DNA from: Lachnospiraceae bacterium
Lineage (GTDB): Bacteria > Bacillota > Clostridia > Lachnospirales > Lachnospiraceae
DNA length: 32,513 nt
Direction: 5' to 3'
NCBI GenBank assembly: GCA_017412055.1
Contig: JAFQOW010000035.1
Span: 1 to 32,513 of the forward strand
Under the pieces are notes generated by a model that was not told the origin of the DNA, made no database searches, and was given only the letters and a program-made list of their open reading frames with translations. The stretch's first letter is position 1. Each line of letters begins with the position of its first letter. Below are positions 23,589 through 32,513 of this stretch, piece by piece. The translations under genes and the position numbers were made by a program.

Positions 23589-24614
23589 TTACTTGATTAC
23601 GTGAATCCATCCTTCTGGTGCTTCTATTCTACCCATCTGAATACCAGTAAGAGTATCATAAAGCTTCTTAGTCACAGGACCCATATCATTCATTCCGCTT
23701 GGGAAGCAAATTTCCTTGCCATGATCTACCACCTTACCAACTGGTGAGATAACAGCTGCTGTTCCACAGAGACCACACTCTGCAAAGTTCTCAAGCTCGT
23801 CTAAGTATACTTCTCTCTCCTCAACCTCAAGTCCAAGGTAATCCTTAGCAACCTGCATAAGTGAACGGCGAGTAATTGAAGGAAGAATGCTTGATGACTT
23901 AGGTGTAACAACCTTACCATCCTTTGTGATAAATAAGAAGTTTGCACCACCTGTCTCCTCAACCTTAGTTCTTGTCTTAGGATCAAGATACATATTCTCA
24001 TCATATCCTTCTTCATGAGCTGTTACTATAGGATAAAGACTCATAGCATAGTTAAGACCTGCCTTAATGTGACCTGTTCCATTTGGAGCTGCTCTATCAA
24101 AATCACTTACTCTGATTGTTAATGGCTTAACACCGCCCTTAAAGTATGGACCTACTGGTGTAGCAAATATTCTAAACTGATACTCATCTGCTGGCTTAAC
24201 ACCGATAACAGGTGATGAACCAAACATATAAGGTCTAATATATAATGTAGCTCCTGAGCCATATGGTGGAACATATGCTTCATTTGCTTCTACTACCTTA
24301 GAAACTGCCTCGATAAACTTATCCTGTGGGAATACAGGCATCTGAAGTCTTTTACAAGAGTCTTCCATACGCGCAGCATTAAGGTCAGGTCTAAATGTAA
24401 CAATACGACCATCCTCTGTAGTATATGCCTTCATACCCTCAAAACATGTCTGGGCATACTGAAGCACACCTGCACATTCACTCATAGTAATCATAGAATC
24501 TGACACCAATGCGCCCTCATCCCATGCACCATTCTTATAATTAGATACGAATCTCTTCTCTGTCTCAATATAACCAAAACCTAGATTTGACCAATCAATA
24601 TTCTTCTTTTCCAT
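23589..24614 (-). CDS. ilvE: Branched-chain amino acid aminotransferase
   Basis: A 341-residue PLP enzyme of fold type IV that transfers amino groups between Leu/Ile/Val and 2-oxoglutarate. The PLP lysine is K184 in GHIKAGLNYA. Other family segments are FEGMKAY, TLYIRPYMFG and VEETGGANFLF. Length and plan fit the BCAT group II form, which also resembles eukaryotic enzymes; the CGLC at 280-283 matches the position of the redox CXXC of mammalian BCATs. AAGGAAG precedes the ATG at about 9 bases. Upstream, only a small AAAGAAT/ATTCTTT hairpin and no clear promoter or T-box is seen. Confidence 0.97.
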   Translation of the reverse strand: MEKKNIDWSNLGFGYIETEKRFVSNYKNGAWDEGALVSDSMITMSECAGVLQYAQTCFEGMKAYTTEDGRIVTFRPDLNAARMEDSCKRLQMPVFPQDKFIEAVSKVVEANEAYVPPYGSGATLYIRPYMFGSSPVIGVKPADEYQFRIFATPVGPYFKGGVKPLTIRVSDFDRAAPNGTGHIKAGLNYAMSLYPIVTAHEEGYDENMYLDPKTRTKVEETGGANFLFITKDGKVVTPKSSSILPSITRRSLMQVAKDYLGLEVEEREVYLDELENFAECGLCGTAAVISPVGKVVDHGKEICFPSGMNDMGPVTKKLYDTLTGIQMGRIEAPEGWIHVIK

Positions 24615-24699
24615 AATCCATACTTCCTTTCCTTAAAGAATTAAAAATTCTTTACCATTTCTCTCAAGTTTAGCACTTTTAACGGACTATGGCAACCCC

Positions 24700-26262
24700 T
24701 TAATGCTTTATTATCATCTTTGCTACATACCTGGATACATTAAATTCTCTAATCCCCACGCCTCTTGTTTTCTCAATAATTTTACTCATATAATTTTCAC
24801 CAAATTCATCAGGGTTATAAAAAAATAGATATTCTTCGTTTATATATACGTTACCTATTTCATATTCATACCCTTGATTCTCCATCCACTCTGCCACAAC
24901 AGGTGCCGCATCAGCACTTAATTCTATCAAAAACTTATAATCATCAAAACTATCCCCTAAAAAAAACGCACTTTCATTTCCATCTGTTGATGATAAATTA
25001 ACCTTTGCAATAAAATAATCCGGTCTGCTAAAAGACAAGCATATATACAAGCACGTTGTAACAATCACAACATATCTAAATATAGGAAATGTATTTTTAA
25101 ATATGTATATTATCACACCTGCAAATACAAAAAATAAAACCAGCAAACTCCATAGTACAAATATACGAAGAAATGTCAAATAATAAAACTGTATATATGT
25201 AACCATTCTCACTGCACTTGACGCTATCATTATAAATGTACATAATGACATAACAGTTAATATAACCTTCACTGCTTTACTTGTTTTCGTATATCCCACA
25301 CACGCAAGCACTATAACCAAATTAATAATACTTACTGCTAACAGCTGAAAAAAACCTTCTCTAGCATATTCAGCATACGTATATCCCTCTGGCAAATTAA
25401 ATTCACCAACAAAAAGATATGCTATCTGTATCCCGCTAAATATAATATAGACAACAGTTAATATTGTTATAGCTGGAATGACCATCATCGGTTCCCATCT
25501 TTTAGTATCTTCAACTTTATCATCCAATTCTTTTTTGCCAAGGTAAGACATCGTGCAATAACTAACTACAAACATAAGTATAAAGAAAAATGTTATCCCG
25601 ATTATATCTTTTATATTAATATTGTTAACAACCCTAGCTGTCCATTCCTTAAAAACTGCGTCTGCACTGGATAATAATATTATCATTATTCCAACTACAG
25701 GTACCGCGATAATGCATCCCAACAAGCCATAATAATACTTTGTGTTAATTTTATTGCGCTTATTCTTAAAGTATTCATATACATTTTCAAAGTATTCACC
25801 AATTTCACTGACAGACATAATCATTGTAGCTATCAAAGATGAAAAATACTTACCAAATTGCCATTTTTCAGTATTAAACATATTATCCATCACAAATATT
25901 ATCGTCAAACAAAATATTCCTACTTTATTCATAAATATTATACTGCTATCATCTGTACAAAATGTCGCTACGCCAAGAATAATTATAGCTACTATATAAA
26001 AAATACTCCCCTTCTTTATACGCAGTTCCATTTTCTTCAAGCAAAATAATATATATATCATACCACTTACCACAAATGCACCATATGCAAGCCCTGACGG
26101 ATTTTTATAAACGCAAATCGCATAAATAATAGCGTGCACCAATGTAGCCACAAAAAATACTAAAAAGTTTTCATCATATTGATATGTTTTTTTCTCCTCT
26201 TCATTCTTTATAAAAATTTCGCTTTCCTTATCACATTCAATGAATTGTATCTCCTCGTTCAT
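24700..26262 (-). CDS. DUF4173-family integral membrane protein
   Basis: About 520 residues with roughly a dozen hydrophobic helices, after a charged N-terminus (MNEEIQFIECDKESEIF). The segment YAEYAREGFFQLLAVSIINL is characteristic of the DUF4153/DUF4173 family, whose function is unknown. The C-terminal 90 residues are soluble. The ATG at 26262 has GGAGGAG a few bases upstream and is preferred to an in-frame start 90 bases earlier, inside the regulator gene. It overlaps the end of the Xre gene by 26 bases, implying translational coupling in a DUF2975-Xre-DUF4173 operon. Confidence 0.88.
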   Translation of the reverse strand: MNEEIQFIECDKESEIFIKNEEEKKTYQYDENFLVFFVATLVHAIIYAICVYKNPSGLAYGAFVVSGMIYILFCLKKMELRIKKGSIFYIVAIIILGVATFCTDDSSIIFMNKVGIFCLTIIFVMDNMFNTEKWQFGKYFSSLIATMIMSVSEIGEYFENVYEYFKNKRNKINTKYYYGLLGCIIAVPVVGIMIILLSSADAVFKEWTARVVNNINIKDIIGITFFFILMFVVSYCTMSYLGKKELDDKVEDTKRWEPMMVIPAITILTVVYIIFSGIQIAYLFVGEFNLPEGYTYAEYAREGFFQLLAVSIINLVIVLACVGYTKTSKAVKVILTVMSLCTFIMIASSAVRMVTYIQFYYLTFLRIFVLWSLLVLFFVFAGVIIYIFKNTFPIFRYVVIVTTCLYICLSFSRPDYFIAKVNLSSTDGNESAFFLGDSFDDYKFLIELSADAAPVVAEWMENQGYEYEIGNVYINEEYLFFYNPDEFGENYMSKIIEKTRGVGIREFNVSRYVAKMIIKH

Positions 26263-26485
26263 CAATATCTCCTCCCTCTGTCTCAGGAGCATATTCCAAT
26301 ATATCTCCAGGCTGACAGTTAAGAGCCTTGCATATTGCATCCAGTGTTTCAAGACGCACAGCTTTGGCCTTATTATTCTTTAATATGGAGAGATTAGCAA
26401 GAGTAATATCCACTTCACTTGCCAGTTCTGTCAAACTTTTCTTTCTTTTTGCCATCATAACATCTAGATTAATAATAATTGCCAT
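26237..26485 (-). CDS. Xre-family transcriptional regulator (YozG-like)
   Basis: An 82-residue single-domain regulator. Its helix-turn-helix covers about residues 10-66 (KRKKSLTELASEVDITLANLS for the first part, LETLDAICKALNCQPGDILEY at the end), the signature of short YozG-type Cro/C1 proteins. GGAGG lies 10 bases before the ATG. It sits 14 bases after the DUF2975 gene and overlaps the DUF4173 gene. Such regulators usually accompany DUF2975 proteins (yoaS-yozG in Bacillus). A palindrome over the operon promoter is a plausible autoregulatory site. Confidence 0.92.
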   Translation of the reverse strand: MAIIINLDVMMAKRKKSLTELASEVDITLANLSILKNNKAKAVRLETLDAICKALNCQPGDILEYAPETEGGDIDERGDTIH

Positions 26486-26499
26486 ATCTATATTTCCTC

Positions 26500-26949
26500 C
26501 TATATAGTAAGATCATTTTCTTCTTTGTATTCGATAGCCTGTTCAAACACAAATGCCAGCACCTTACTAAACAAACCAGCAATTATAAATACCAGTATTA
26601 CTACGCCTAAAGCAACTGTAAGATAAACAATACTTCTTACTATAGACATTAACACGATAAAAAAGCTCCATTTAAACATTTTATTTAAACTTATGACATT
26701 TTCCATAACAAAGCAATTTTTATCAATAACTGTCTTGAATATCTTACGAAGTTCTCTGATAATCACTACTGCAGCTATACCAAGCACAAAGTAAATTATG
26801 ACTAATTCGCCATAGTTTTCCTTTATCTTATCAAAATAATTTCCTAATAATTTCATAGTAAATGGCAATGTTCCTGTAATAATAATTCCGCCAAAAAACA
26901 TAAAATCCAATATGTACTTAGTTAACTTAATTAATGATTCTCTTTTCAT
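26500..26949 (-). CDS. DUF2975-family membrane protein
   Basis: About 149 residues with four hydrophobic helices (roughly 13-32, 46-64, 92-112 and 113-135), matching DUF2975 (YoaS-like), a family of unknown function found next to YozG-type regulators. The ATG at 26949 has GGAGG 6 bases upstream; an upstream in-frame start would lack one. It is the first gene of the three-gene operon behind a consensus promoter at 27003-27031. Confidence 0.9.
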   Translation of the reverse strand: MKRESLIKLTKYILDFMFFGGIIITGTLPFTMKLLGNYFDKIKENYGELVIIYFVLGIAAVVIIRELRKIFKTVIDKNCFVMENVISLNKMFKWSFFIVLMSIVRSIVYLTVALGVVILVFIIAGLFSKVLAFVFEQAIEYKEENDLTI

Positions 26950-27001
26950 AATAACCTCCATATGTGAACATGATAATTGCGCAATTTTAATGTTCTAAAT
27001 G

Positions 27002-27031
27002 GATAATACTACCATTATTATCGCTTGTCAA
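27002..27031 (-). promoter_or_regulatory. Promoter and palindromic operator of the DUF2975-Xre-DUF4173 operon
   Basis: TTGACA (27031-27026), 17-base spacer, TATTAT (27008-27003). The perfect inverted repeat GATAATA-N7-TATTATC (27002-27022) overlaps the -10 and most of the spacer. A second palindrome TTTATCG-N5-CGATAAA (27038-27056) sits just above the -35. Binding at either would be expected to regulate the promoter, and the Xre protein of the operon is the natural candidate. Confidence 0.65.
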
Positions 27032-27128
27032 TTATTTTTTATCGTTTTTCGATAAATTTATCTTGTAATGCAATAAACCAGTACCAAAAAAAGATTTCCC
27101 TTGAATCTACTTTTCCCTTATGTTATCC

Positions 27129-27172
27129 TTGCTTTGTAGCTATTCAGAAGCATATAAACAATTTCTGAATAG
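27129..27172 (+). promoter_or_regulatory. Probable pth-mfd promoter within a 10-bp inverted repeat
   Basis: TTGCTT (27129-27134), 18-base spacer, TATAAA (27153-27158). The perfect inverted repeat CTATTCAGAA (27140-27149) / TTCTGAATAG (27163-27172) brackets the -10, so it is either an operator or a chance AT-rich palindrome. No other good promoter precedes pth. Confidence 0.45.
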
Positions 27173-27219
27173 TTAAATTTATGATTTGATTTAATATCCT
27201 AAATGCAGGAGGAATATAT

Positions 27220-27780
27220 ATGTATATTATAGTAGGTTTGGGAAATCCCACATCAAAATATGATAAAACTCGTCACAATGTAGGCTTTGATACTATCGAT
27301 GCTTTGGCAGATAAATATTCTATAAATGTAAATAATGCCAAGCATAAAGCATTATGTGGTCAAGGCATCATCCAAGGGGAAAAAGTTCTCTTGATGAAAC
27401 CACAGACATTTATGAACTTAAGTGGTGAAGCCGTTATAGATGCCATCAATTTCTACAAATGTGACCCTGACACAGAACTTATCGTTATATATGATGATAT
27501 CAGCATGGAGCCAGGTCGTATCCGCATGCGAGGCAAGGGAAGTGCTGGCGGTCACAATGGTATAAAAAATATCATTGCCCATTTAGGTTCTGAAAATTTT
27601 AGACGTATCAAAATCGGTGTAGGTGCTAAGCCTAATGGTTGGGACTTAGCTGATTATGTCTTATCAAGATTTGCACCAAATGAGAGAAAATCTATTGACG
27701 AAGCCATAGATAAATCTTGCGAAGCTATTAAAACTATTTTAAATGATAGTTTCGAGAAAGCTATGAATTTATATAACTAG
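27220..27780 (+). CDS. pth: Peptidyl-tRNA hydrolase
   Basis: A 186-residue enzyme that cleaves peptidyl-tRNA released from stalled ribosomes so the tRNA can be reused. The N-terminus MYIIVGLGNPTSKYDKTRHN holds the conserved Asn and the catalytic His (H19). KPQTFMNLSGEAV and the GSAGGHNGIKNI segment provide the remaining substrate-binding residues. Length is typical. AGGAGG lies 7 bases before the ATG. It is the first gene of pth-mfd-foldase, 8 bases ahead of mfd, the same order as in Bacillus (spoVC-mfd). Confidence 0.98.
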   Translation: MYIIVGLGNPTSKYDKTRHNVGFDTIDALADKYSINVNNAKHKALCGQGIIQGEKVLLMKPQTFMNLSGEAVIDAINFYKCDPDTELIVIYDDISMEPGRIRMRGKGSAGGHNGIKNIIAHLGSENFRRIKIGVGAKPNGWDLADYVLSRFAPNERKSIDEAIDKSCEAIKTILNDSFEKAMNLYN

Positions 27781-27788
27781 GAGGTCTT

Positions 27789-30700
27789 ATGTTAGACGCA
27801 TTATCAAAGCCTTTTCTTGCCCTTAGCGAGCTTGAAAAGGTTAGAGAGGAGATAAAAAAAGGTTCCTGCAATCTTCAGATAACAGGCTGTATAGATTCAG
27901 GACTTGTACATATGATGAAACTTGTATCGGATGATTCAGTTCTTAAAATCATCCTCACTTTTAGTGAGCAAAAAGCAAGAGAAATCTATGAAGACATGAA
28001 ATTTTTTGATAAAGCGACTTACTACTATCCTAGCAAGGATTTTATCTTTTATAGCGCTGGTTTTAAAGGAAAGCAGCTTGTAGCTGAACGTATGCGTGTC
28101 CTTAAAGCACTTATAGAACAAGAACAAGCCACAATCGTAACCAGCTTAGATGCCCTTATGGACAAATTAGCACCTCTATCTATTATTAAGGATTCATCTA
28201 TAATCATTGATTATGATTCTATTATTGATTTAGATGCTTTTACCATCAAGCTTGTTTCCATGGGATATGAAAAGGTAGACCAGGTAGAAATGCCCGGACA
28301 ATTTGCTGTAAGAGGAAGTATTTTAGATATTTACTCTTTAATAGAAGAGCTTCCTTTTAGAATTGATTTGTGGGACGATACCATCGATTCTATAAAATCC
28401 TTCGACCCAACCAGCCAGCGAACAGTGGAAAATCTAGAATCAATAAGCATCTATCCTGCTACAGAATTTGTTTTATCCAACACTCAATTGACAGAAGGTA
28501 TGGACAAAATCAGAGCTGAAGCTAAGGAATATGGCGAAGCTCTAAGAAAAGATATGAAAACTGAGGAAGCTCATAGAATATCTACTACCATAAATGAATT
28601 GTTAGATTCCTTAGAATATTCTCCTACCTCAGTTACAATTGATTCTTATGTGAATTATTTTTATGAGAATCCTGTTTCACTTGTAGACTATTTTCCTGTA
28701 GATAAAACTATCTTCCTTCTTGACGAGCCAACTAGAATTTTAGAGCACAGTCAAGCTATTATGGATGAATATCGTGAAAGTATGATATCTCGTCTTGAGA
28801 AGGGTTACCTTTTACCAAAGGAAGCAGACGCAATATGGGATAACAAAAAAATCATTACAAGGATAACCAAGTATAATATTGTCAGCTTTACAACACTTGA
28901 ACAAAAGCTTAAATTCATAAATCCCAATGAAACCTTTCATATGTCTATGAGAGCTGTAAATCCTTATAACAGTAGCTTTGAAACACTTATCAAGGACTTA
29001 AATCACTATAAATCAAAAGGCTTTACAGTCATTATTTTGTCGGCATCAAAGACTCGAGCTATGCGTCTTGCTGATGACTTATTAAATGAATATAACTTAA
29101 ATGCTTTCTATAGTGATGACGAAAACGCTTCCTGCGCTCCAGGACAGATTTTAGTTACCTATGGTAATATTCATAAGGGCTTCGAATACCCATCTATAAA
29201 ATTTGCCCTCATAGCCGAAACGGATATTTTCGGAACTATAAAAAAGAAAAAGAAGAAAACTGCAAAATATTCCGGACAAAAGATTGCAAGCTTTTCAGAC
29301 CTTACTGTAAACGATTACGTGGTTCATGAAAATCACGGACTTGGAATCTATAGAGGCATTGAAAAAATAACAGTCGATAAAACCGTAAAGGATTATATTA
29401 AAATAGAATATGCAAGCAAGGGAAATCTCTACATCCCAGTTACACAGCTTGATATGATTCAAAAATATGCAAGTCAGGATGCAAAAAAACCTAAGCTGAA
29501 TAAGCTAGGTACTACTGAATGGACAAAAACTAAAAGTCGTGTCCGAGAAGCTGTAAAAGATATTGCTGCTGATTTAGTTAAGCTATATGCCTTACGTCAA
29601 TCAAAGGATGGATATATATTTGATAAGGATACTCTCTGGCAGAGAGAATTTGAGGAAATGTTCCCATTCGATGAAACTGAAGACCAGCTTATGGCTATTG
29701 AAGATACAAAAAAGGATATGGAAAGTCGAAAAATAATGGATAGACTTATCTGTGGTGATGTAGGCTTTGGCAAAACTGAAATCGCCATACGTGCTGCATT
29801 TAAAGCTGTTCAAAGTGGTAAGCAGGTAGTATTTCTTGTACCTACTACCATTTTAGCTCAGCAGCATTACAATAACTTTGTACAACGTATGAAGGACTAT
29901 CCTGTAACCATAGAGCTTATGTCAAGATTCCGTACTCCTACGCAGCAAAAGCGTACCATCGAAGGACTAAAGAAAGGCTTTGTAGACATTGTCATAGGCA
30001 CTCACAGAGTATTGTCAAAAGACATTTCCTTTAAGGATTTAGGCCTTCTTATAATAGATGAAGAGCAACGCTTCGGCGTAGCCCATAAAGAGAAAATAAA
30101 GCAACTAAGAGAAAATATAGATGTACTTACACTTACCGCAACTCCTATCCCTAGAACTCTTCATATGAGTTTGGTGGGTATTCGAGATATGAGTGTTTTA
30201 GAGGAAGCACCTATAGACCGAATTCCAATCCAAACTTATGTTATGGAACACAACGAAGAGATGATACGAGAAGCTATACTTAGAGAGCTCGGACGTGGTG
30301 GTCAGGTCTACTACGTCTATAACCGTGTTAACAATATTGATGAAATCACAAACCGAATCGCATCCCTTGTGCCAGATGCAAATGTAGCTTACGCTCATGG
30401 ACAGATGAGTGAACGAAAATTAGAACAGATAATGTATGATTTTATCAACGGCGATATCGATGTATTAGTTTCTACTACTATTATTGAAACAGGCTTAGAT
30501 ATATCAAACGCCAACACTATGATTATCCACGAAGCCGACAAGCTGGGACTTGCCCAGTTATATCAGCTAAGAGGAAGAATCGGTCGCTCTAACAGAACCT
30601 CCTATGCTTTCCTAATGTATAAGCGAGATAAAATGCTGAAAGAAGTGGCTGAAAAGCGACTTCAGGCAATTAGGGAGTTTACAGATTTAGGAAGTGGATT

Positions 30701-31331
30701 TAAAATAGCTATGAGAGATTTGGAAATCCGAGGTGCAGGCAATATCTTAGGTGCCGAACAAAGCGGTCATATGGATGCTGTAGGATATGATTTATATTGT
30801 AAAATGCTTAATGAAGCCGTTCTTATTATGAAAGGCGAAAAAGAGGACTGCGAAGCTTTTGAAACGTCCATAGATTTATATATGGATGCTTACATTCCTC
30901 CTTCATATATTAAAAATGAGCTTCAGAAGCTAAATATTTACAAGCGTATCGCTGCTATTGAGAGTATTTCTGAATATGATGATATGGTAGATGAGCTTAA
31001 TGACAGATTTGGAGAGCCTCCAAAAGCAGTATTGAATCTATTAAATATAGCATTGCTAAAAACAAACGCTCACGCTGCATATATCCTAGAGATAAAGGGT
31101 ACTGCAAAGGAATTTAGATTTAATATGTATCAAAAGGCTCCTGTGGACATTACAAAAATTCCTTCTCTTGTTGAAAAATATAGAGGAGACTTAAAATTTG
31201 TTCCAGATGTCAACCCATATTTTATCTACAAACCGAGAAAGGACATAAAGGATAACGACAGTTGTTTTGAACAGCTAACCGCAATTATAGAAAATGTTAA
31301 ATCCATAATTTTTCAGAAAGAGGACAAATAG
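27789..31331 (+). CDS. mfd: Transcription-repair coupling factor Mfd
   Basis: An 1180-residue translocase that removes RNA polymerase stalled at lesions and recruits UvrA. In order: the UvrB-homology region (first 350 residues), the RNA polymerase interaction domain around 510-560 ([17 protein letters not shown]), the RecG-like translocase with Walker [10 protein letters not shown] near 655-663 and DEEQ near 757, the [13 protein letters not shown] motif, the QLRGRIGRS motif VI region, and the C-terminal UvrA-binding D7 region. Full length. GAGG is placed just after the pth stop, so the genes are coupled. Confidence 0.98.
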   Translation: MLDALSKPFLALSELEKVREEIKKGSCNLQITGCIDSGLVHMMKLVSDDSVLKIILTFSEQKAREIYEDMKFFDKATYYYPSKDFIFYSAGFKGKQLVAERMRVLKALIEQEQATIVTSLDALMDKLAPLSIIKDSSIIIDYDSIIDLDAFTIKLVSMGYEKVDQVEMPGQFAVRGSILDIYSLIEELPFRIDLWDDTIDSIKSFDPTSQRTVENLESISIYPATEFVLSNTQLTEGMDKIRAEAKEYGEALRKDMKTEEAHRISTTINELLDSLEYSPTSVTIDSYVNYFYENPVSLVDYFPVDKTIFLLDEPTRILEHSQAIMDEYRESMISRLEKGYLLPKEADAIWDNKKIITRITKYNIVSFTTLEQKLKFINPNETFHMSMRAVNPYNSSFETLIKDLNHYKSKGFTVIILSASKTRAMRLADDLLNEYNLNAFYSDDENASCAPGQILVTYGNIHKGFEYPSIKFALIAETDIFGTIKKKKKKTAKYSGQKIASFSDLTVNDYVVHENHGLGIYRGIEKITVDKTVKDYIKIEYASKGNLYIPVTQLDMIQKYASQDAKKPKLNKLGTTEWTKTKSRVREAVKDIAADLVKLYALRQSKDGYIFDKDTLWQREFEEMFPFDETEDQLMAIEDTKKDMESRKIMDRLICGDVGFGKTEIAIRAAFKAVQSGKQVVFLVPTTILAQQHYNNFVQRMKDYPVTIELMSRFRTPTQQKRTIEGLKKGFVDIVIGTHRVLSKDISFKDLGLLIIDEEQRFGVAHKEKIKQLRENIDVLTLTATPIPRTLHMSLVGIRDMSVLEEAPIDRIPIQTYVMEHNEEMIREAILRELGRGGQVYYVYNRVNNIDEITNRIASLVPDANVAYAHGQMSERKLEQIMYDFINGDIDVLVSTTIIETGLDISNANTMIIHEADKLGLAQLYQLRGRIGRSNRTSYAFLMYKRDKMLKEVAEKRLQAIREFTDLGSGFKIAMRDLEIRGAGNILGAEQSGHMDAVGYDLYCKMLNEAVLIMKGEKEDCEAFETSIDLYMDAYIPPSYIKNELQKLNIYKRIAAIESISEYDDMVDELNDRFGEPPKAVLNLLNIALLKTNAHAAYILEIKGTAKEFRFNMYQKAPVDITKIPSLVEKYRGDLKFVPDVNPYFIYKPRKDIKDNDSCFEQLTAIIENVKSIIFQKEDK

Positions 31332-32348
31332 ATGAAAAAATACTTAAACCTAAAAGAAGTGTACATTGCTCTAGGTCTGGCAGCGCTTGTGACCATAATC
31401 TGCATTATCGTTATCAACATAAAGCCTGATGCAGAAACAGACTTTAAAAATTATTCTAAAAAAACAAATATATTAACTATGAAAGATAAATCCATGACAT
31501 TAGATGAAGCCTTTTTTATTACCAAAAATAAGCAGGCTCATTACGAGGAATATTATTTTACCTATGGTAATTCTTTTAGCTGGAGCACACCTATAGAATA
31601 TGGTAAAACTTACGAAGAATTGGTTCTAGAAGAAACTCTTCAATTTATAAAAGAAGTTTTTGTATTATCAGAATATGCTAAAGAAAATGGTTATGAATTA
31701 AGCGAAAATGATTTAAAAGCTTTGGAAGCAAATGTAGATGCCTTTCTCAACAATAGCGACTCAAAAATAATTGATGCTACCAACGCTAACCGTGACATAG
31801 TATCTCGCGTATATACAAGAACAGCTCTCTACGACAAAGTATGTGAGACAATCTTAAAAGACGTAGACCTTACTGTAGATAAGGAAGAGGCTCGTCACTG
31901 TTTAGTTGCAATTGCAGAAATAAGCCCTCAATATTTTGACTCTCCAGAGCGAATCGCAGAAGAAATCTTAAAGCGTGCCAACAGTGGCGAAGTACTTGCT
32001 GAAGTTGCAAAAATTTATGACACAACAGTAGAAAAAATAAATGTTGGTAAAAGCTCTAATGTAAAAGAAGAGATGATAAATTTCTGTCTCTCTCTTAAAG
32101 ACGATGAATGCAAAATGACAAAAATTGGTGACAGCTATTGCGTAGTTTACTGCTACCTTGCCGACGATGAGCTAGTCACTCAATCTGCAAAGGAAGTTCT
32201 AGAGGAAGAAAAACGAGCTTCTCACATAACTGAATTTGTTACAGAATTGGAAAAAGACACACCTGTTACTATCAACAAAAAGGCATGGGAAACTATAAAC
32301 TTTGAAAAAGCTATATTCACAAAATCCGATATTCTTCAAAGTAAGTAA
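31332..32348 (+). CDS. Membrane-anchored PrsA/SurA-like foldase
   Basis: A 338-residue exported protein. One N-terminal helix (about 11-30) without a lipobox suggests a signal anchor. A helical SurA_N-type chaperone region (about 50-170) follows, then a divergent parvulin-like region (about 185-285: ARHCLVAIAE, EEILKRANSGEVLAEVAKIY, KIGDSYCVVYCYLAD). The usual GGDLG loop of active parvulins is missing, so isomerase activity is doubtful and a chaperone role more likely. The ATG directly follows the mfd TAG, so it belongs to the pth-mfd operon. A palindromic repeat starts 5 bases after the stop. Confidence 0.8.
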   Translation: MKKYLNLKEVYIALGLAALVTIICIIVINIKPDAETDFKNYSKKTNILTMKDKSMTLDEAFFITKNKQAHYEEYYFTYGNSFSWSTPIEYGKTYEELVLEETLQFIKEVFVLSEYAKENGYELSENDLKALEANVDAFLNNSDSKIIDATNANRDIVSRVYTRTALYDKVCETILKDVDLTVDKEEARHCLVAIAEISPQYFDSPERIAEEILKRANSGEVLAEVAKIYDTTVEKINVGKSSNVKEEMINFCLSLKDDECKMTKIGDSYCVVYCYLADDELVTQSAKEVLEEEKRASHITEFVTELEKDTPVTINKKAWETINFEKAIFTKSDILQSK

Positions 32349-32352
32349 AGGC

Positions 32353-32513
32353 AGAACAAAGCGGACAAGTCCGCATCATCTCCCTAAATCCCTCTGTCTA
32401 GAGGGACTTGCTCCGCTTTGCGACTTATTCGTAGTTGCTTTGCAACTGCGAATTGGCCCGAGCACGGTCAGCGTTAGCTGACATATTCTTCTCGTGCGAG
32501 TGCTCATCCTCGC
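32353..32513. repeat. Complex palindromic repeat element (copy B, runs off the window)
   Basis: Bases 32353-32423 are identical to 16089-16159, in the same orientation. Copy B then has an extra hairpin (TTCGTAGTTGC/GCAACTGCGAA, about 32428-32452) not in copy A, and continues with a near-identical GAGCACGGTCAGC... segment to the window end. It immediately follows the foldase gene, whose transcript may end within it. Confidence 0.8.

Noticed and set aside
24615-24699. T-box or amino acid attenuator upstream of ilvE
   Set aside because: Only a short AAAGAAT/ATTCTTT stem is present; no T-box sequence or specifier loop, and the gap is too short.

Overview
The window is AT-rich DNA from an endospore-forming Bacillota. 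The gene set (spoIIE, yabP, yabQ, spoVT, a MurD/MurL pair, GH13 and GH2 glycosidases, DUF58/transglutaminase) suggests a gut-type clostridium such as Lachnospiraceae. This placement comes from recognised protein families and gene order only; no database search was run.

Layout. (1) 1-1300, minus strand: a bacteriocin-like accessory locus. Two near-identical control modules (consensus sigma-A promoter, c-di-GMP-I riboswitch aptamer, overlapping intrinsic terminator) precede a double-glycine-leader peptide gene plus a possible immunity gene, and a second gene cut by the window edge. (2) 1365-5848: a MoxR ATPase and a fused DUF58-transglutaminase membrane protein. (3) 5940-6490: tRNA-Tyr and tRNA-Leu followed by a block of structured tandem repeats. 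(4) 6497-8614: a GH13 alpha-glycosidase with its own promoter, then a possible small RNA gene. (5) 9025-17340, minus strand: the conserved sporulation/division/housekeeping block spoVT, hup, rqcP, yabP, yabQ, divIC, spoIIE, tilS, hpt, ftsH, in the order known from Bacillus. (6) 17416-26949, minus strand: cotH-like lipoprotein, GH2 enzyme, murD, murL, ilvE, and a DUF4173/Xre/DUF2975 membrane-regulator operon. (7) 27220-32348, plus strand: pth, mfd and a PrsA/SurA-like foldase. In Bacillus, pth-mfd lie just upstream of and co-directional with spoVT; here they are about 10 kb away and on the other strand.

How the parts work together. The central block links translation upkeep (pth, rqcP, tilS), nucleotide salvage (hpt), proteolysis (ftsH), septum formation (divIC) and forespore gene control (spoIIE phosphatase, spoVT regulator). 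spoIIE has a promoter with an unusually wide 21-bp spacer, the layout of Spo0A-activated promoters. murL next to murD points to D-glutamate being made by epimerising the UDP-MurNAc-dipeptide rather than by glutamate racemase. The left-end locus is the most unusual part: c-di-GMP, through predicted ON switches, would turn on a bacteriocin-like peptide.

Intergenic DNA is rich in palindromes: a 71-bp sequence present in two identical copies 16.3 kb apart, a three-unit 49-50 bp tandem repeat with compensatory changes, and several perfect hairpins.
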